Shown here in pieces: positions 61,535 through 64,000 of a stretch of 64,000 nucleotides of DNA. Location of the stretch: contig RHLH01000001.1 in the NCBI GenBank assembly GCA_003712165.1, positions 3,011,575 through 3,075,574 on the forward strand, written 5' to 3'. Source of the stretch: Phycisphaera sp. GTDB lineage: Bacteria > Planctomycetota > Phycisphaerae > Phycisphaerales > UBA1924. The notes below the pieces were generated by a model. The model was not told the DNA's origin. It did not search any database and saw only the letters and a program-made list of their open reading frames with translations. The translations under genes were made by a program, and so were the position numbers. How positions within the stretch are numbered: the stretch's first letter is position 1; every line of letters begins with the position of its first letter.

Positions 61535-62416
61535 ATGGCTACTGACGTTCAGCAAGAGCAGATCCTCAAGGAAGCGATCAGCGAAATCAACCACATCGCG
61601 ACGCTGCCGGAGATCACGCTCAAGATCATCGAGTTGGTCGAGGACCCAACCTCCACCGCTCAGGACCTGCACAAGCTGATCTCGATCGACCCCGCGCTCT
61701 GCTCGCGGGTGCTGAAAGTGGTCAACAGCTCGTTCTATGGCCTGCCCGGTCAGATCGCCGCGATCAACCGCGCGATCGTCATGCTTGGGCTCAATGCTGT
61801 CAAGAACATCGCCATCGCGGCGAGCCTCGCCAAGCTCTTCCGCGGCGGTCAGATCACGCCCTACTTCGCAGCGCGCGATCTCTGGGACCACTCGATCGGG
61901 ACCGCTTCGGCGACCAAGCTGCTCGCCGAGAAGCTCGGGTTCGGCCTGACCGACGAGGCGTTCCTCGCGGGTCTCATCCACGACATCGGGATGATGGTCG
62001 AGATGCAGTATGACCGCAACAAGCTGATCGACATCCTCGACGCGGTCAAGCCAGGTGAGGACGGCGTCCCCACCGGCAACATGCTCGAGAAGGAAACCGA
62101 GGTCTTCGGTGTGACCCACCAGGACTTCGGCTCCGCTCTCTGCGAGCGCTGGAAGTTCCCAAAGACGCTCATCAGCGTGACCAAGTTCCACCACTGCCCG
62201 GCCGAGGCGCCCGAGGAACACCGCACGCTGGTGTACCTCGTGCACGTCGCCGAGCGGATCGCTGCCGACCACGGCTGCGGCTTCCGCCTCGATCTCGAGA
62301 ACACGGACATCGACAAGGCCGCGTTCGAGAAGCTCGGGCTGACGCAGGAGAAGCTCGACGAAGTCCGCGAGGAATTCCCGGCCATGCTCGAGAACACCGC
62401 AGACCTGCTCGGCTAA
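61535..62416 (+). CDS. HDOD domain protein
   Basis: A 293-residue protein with one HDOD domain. LPEITLKIIELVEDPTSTAQ, LHKLISIDPALCSRVLKVVN and YGLPGQIAAINRAIVMLGL (near 40-95) form its first half. LAGLIHDIGMMVEMQYDRNK retains the HD-type pair but the family usually lacks phosphodiesterase activity. HDOD proteins act in signalling, motility and stress adaptation. AAGGAG is 9 bases before the ATG. It follows neuC by 116 bases and may be transcribed separately. Confidence 0.92.
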   Translation: MATDVQQEQILKEAISEINHIATLPEITLKIIELVEDPTSTAQDLHKLISIDPALCSRVLKVVNSSFYGLPGQIAAINRAIVMLGLNAVKNIAIAASLAKLFRGGQITPYFAARDLWDHSIGTASATKLLAEKLGFGLTDEAFLAGLIHDIGMMVEMQYDRNKLIDILDAVKPGEDGVPTGNMLEKETEVFGVTHQDFGSALCERWKFPKTLISVTKFHHCPAEAPEEHRTLVYLVHVAERIAADHGCGFRLDLENTDIDKAAFEKLGLTQEKLDEVREEFPAMLENTADLLG

Positions 62417-62508
62417 CACCGAGCCTTACGACATTCTCTTCTCCCTCCCGGCGGCTGCGGCGGACACGGCGCGGCTGCCTTTGTCTAGGGAGACACAGAC
62501 GAGCCCGT

Positions 62509-63417
62509 TTAGCGGAGCCGCTGCTGCCAACCGCGCATGCTGTTGCGTTCGGTCAGATCGAACGAGAGCGGCGTGACGGTGATGTGCCTCTTGAAGAGCA
62601 GGTCCACGTCTGTGCCGGGCTCGGTGTCGTGGAAGTCGAGTCCGCCCGCTGCCGACCAGTAGTACGACTGACCCGAGGGGCTCTGCCTTTTCTCGAAGCG
62701 GTCGATAAGGCCGTGCGTGTTCATCGGGCAGACGCTGATGGGCATCTCCGCGAGCGGATCATGCTCGTCATTGACGTCCGGGCCGTGCTCGTAGGCCTGC
62801 ACGCTGACGGGCTGACCGGGCGACCCGGTTCCCGCGCGTGCCATCCGCATCTGTTCACGCCCCTCTGGGGTATCGGGCAGCATTTCTTCGCAACGAGGGA
62901 TGTTGATGCTCAGGCACTCGTGCGGATCGAGCGGACCTGCGGCGAGGATCTTGTCCAGAGCTCTCCTGGCGTGCATCGCTCCGGCGGCAAAGAGCGGCTT
63001 GCCCCGACCGAGGTGCATACTGACCGCGATCGAGGGCGGGCCGAGGAACGCGGCTTCGATCGCCGCGGCGACGGTGCCCGAATAGATCACATTGACGCCG
63101 CAGTTCGCGCCGGCGTTCATGCCAGAGATCACGAGATCTGGCCTCGAGTCTTCACCGAAGCGTTCCCGCCAGAGCGCGCTGAGCGCGACCTTGACGCAGT
63201 CAGCGGGCCTGCCGTCGACGGCGAACCCGTCGAGATGCGCGGCGGGCTCGACCATCAGCGGTGTGTGGAACGTGACGCCGTGGCTCGTGGCGCTCTGGAC
63301 GGTCTTTGGCGCAACGGTGAAGACCTCGCCCAGCGGATCGATCTCGGCGATGGCTTTGTGGAGTGCGATGAGGCCCGGGGCGTTGATGCCGTCGTCGTTG
63401 GTCAGGAGGATGCGCAT
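62509..63417 (-). CDS. surE: 5'/3'-nucleotidase SurE
   Basis: A 302-residue metal-dependent nucleotidase that acts on 5'- and 3'-nucleotides. The N-terminus MRILLTNDDGINAPGLIAL has the NDDG metal site. APKTVQSATSHGVTFHTPL, LVISGMNAGANCGVNVIYSG and TVAAAIEAAFLGPPSIAVSM are the family's remaining active-site blocks. The C-terminal part (FDFHDTEPGTDVDLL-like GLDFHDTEPGTDVDLLFKR) is typical of longer members. Length and motifs are complete. It converges on the HDOD gene and follows a sulfotransferase on the same strand by 33 bases. Confidence 0.96.
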   Translation of the reverse strand: MRILLTNDDGINAPGLIALHKAIAEIDPLGEVFTVAPKTVQSATSHGVTFHTPLMVEPAAHLDGFAVDGRPADCVKVALSALWRERFGEDSRPDLVISGMNAGANCGVNVIYSGTVAAAIEAAFLGPPSIAVSMHLGRGKPLFAAGAMHARRALDKILAAGPLDPHECLSINIPRCEEMLPDTPEGREQMRMARAGTGSPGQPVSVQAYEHGPDVNDEHDPLAEMPISVCPMNTHGLIDRFEKRQSPSGQSYYWSAAGGLDFHDTEPGTDVDLLFKRHITVTPLSFDLTERNSMRGWQQRLR

Positions 63418-63450
63418 GGCTGAGCGTATCCACCTCGCCCGGGGTGCGGA

Positions 63451-64000
63451 TCAACCCTGGATGAAGTCGCCGAGGTGCTCGAAGACGGGGCCCAGGTGCT
63501 TCTCGTAGTTCTTCCAGCGCGCGATGCGCGAGGTGTAGAGCGCCGAGCGGACCTGCTCCCTGCTGGCGGTGTTGGTGATGCGGTCGCCCGATGTGTGATC
63601 GAGCATCGCCTCGTCGAACTCGATGCCGAGAAAGACGCAGAGACCTCGCAGTACAGGCTCGGGCTCCGAGACGAGGTTCTCGTAGTTGACCTCTAGCAGG
63701 TCTGGCCTTGCACCGGGAGCGGGCAGGCTCTGCCAGGCGTTCATCAGTGCGAAGTAGTCACGACAGAAAAGCGCGATATCTTCGATGGTGTTGGCCTGGC
63801 CGTGCGCGCCGAGCATCCACTGCATGTAATACGACAGGCACGTGTCGCGCGGGTCACGGCGTGTGTGGATGACTCTGCACCCGGGCAGAAGCCTTGCGAG
63901 CAAAGGCAGCTGCGCGAAGTTAAAGGGCTGTTTGTCGGTGAGCAGCTCGATACCCGGCTCCCTCTCTGACTCGTAGGATTCGAGCACCGTCTGCGAGAGC
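63451..64000 (-). CDS. Sulfotransferase, 5' end beyond the window
   Basis: At least 183 residues, open to the right edge; the GTG at 63987 is inside the frame and not the start. The visible C-terminal part matches sulfotransferases with N-terminal TPR repeats seen in many bacteria: DKQPFNFAQLPLLARLLPGC, then CRVIHTRRDPRDTCLSYYMQ with the 3'-phosphate-binding Arg-Asp-Pro, then LEVNYENLVSEPEPVLRGLC and FEHLGDFI near the end. It would transfer sulfate from PAPS to a protein or glycan. The N-terminal P-loop is outside the window, so the family cannot be tested fully. Confidence 0.85.
   Translation of the reverse strand, partial: LSQTVLESYESEREPGIELLTDKQPFNFAQLPLLARLLPGCRVIHTRRDPRDTCLSYYMQWMLGAHGQANTIEDIALFCRDYFALMNAWQSLPAPGARPDLLEVNYENLVSEPEPVLRGLCVFLGIEFDEAMLDHTSGDRITNTASREQVRSALYTSRIARWKNYEKHLGPVFEHLGDFIQG

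Noticed and set aside
1..64000. Search for tRNA, rRNA, CRISPR arrays, insertion sequences or prophage genes
   Set aside because: Intergenic spaces are short and none shows a tRNA-type arm, repeat-spacer pattern, transposase or terminal inverted repeats that I can support.

Overview
The window looks like a chromosomal segment of a planctomycete, most likely of class Phycisphaerae. The evidence is indirect: high GC, many starts without a Shine-Dalgarno sequence, very dense and alternating gene orientation, and a gene complement of that style. That complement includes a CBM9/DUF5916 exported protein, an FmdB-like protein without its zinc cysteines, a very long PQQ-propeller protein, a GH29 fucosidase with a twin-arginine-like leader, a DUF115/Maf-type protein, and a eukaryote-like adenylosuccinate lyase. 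No rRNA or tRNA genes, CRISPR arrays, insertion sequences or prophage genes were seen. Almost everything reads as core chromosome.

Layout. Positions 1-8983 hold a low-GC sulfotransferase-like gene, a short UvrC, two exported barrel-type proteins, an M20 amidohydrolase and an orphan iron-type binding protein. Positions 9068-20489 hold membrane and envelope genes: a coiled-coil DUF4175-like protein, an O-antigen-ligase-like protein, a response regulator, an LpxL-type acyltransferase, MgtC and the fucosidase. Positions 20546-29445 hold purB (with a compositional mosaic), a tandem pair of secreted paralogs separated by a terminator, OsmC, an ECF sigma factor with a putative anti-sigma factor, and leuS. 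Positions 29567-38720 hold a glycosyltransferase, a clpS-serA-pdxJ-folC run on the minus strand, HU with a strong terminator, trpE, and a large exported protein. Positions 38717-44093 hold comEC and a pseudopilin gene with a strong dyad between them, then a degenerate Sua5/LMW-phosphatase fusion coupled to rpiB. Positions 44108-52554 hold the PQQ-propeller protein, small envelope proteins, a Nif3-like protein, ispE and a ROK kinase.

Positions 52633-61418 are the most interesting stretch: a FlgM-type anti-sigma factor, a lipoprotein, and a tightly coupled run of Maf(DUF115)-neuA-neuB-neuC. NeuC, NeuB and NeuA would make a CMP-activated nonulosonic (sialic-type) acid, and the Maf protein is the expected transferase onto flagellin. 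This Maf is about 1200 residues long. Beyond the normal MptE-like part it appears to carry a SpsF-like nucleotidyltransferase fold and a domain resembling a radical-SAM barrel that has lost its cluster cysteines. Positions 61535-64000 hold an HDOD protein, surE and a truncated sulfotransferase.

Several convergent gene pairs overlap by exactly four bases at their stop codons, which leaves no room for intrinsic terminators. The few true hairpin terminators (after HU, after the first secreted paralog, after flgM) therefore stand out.
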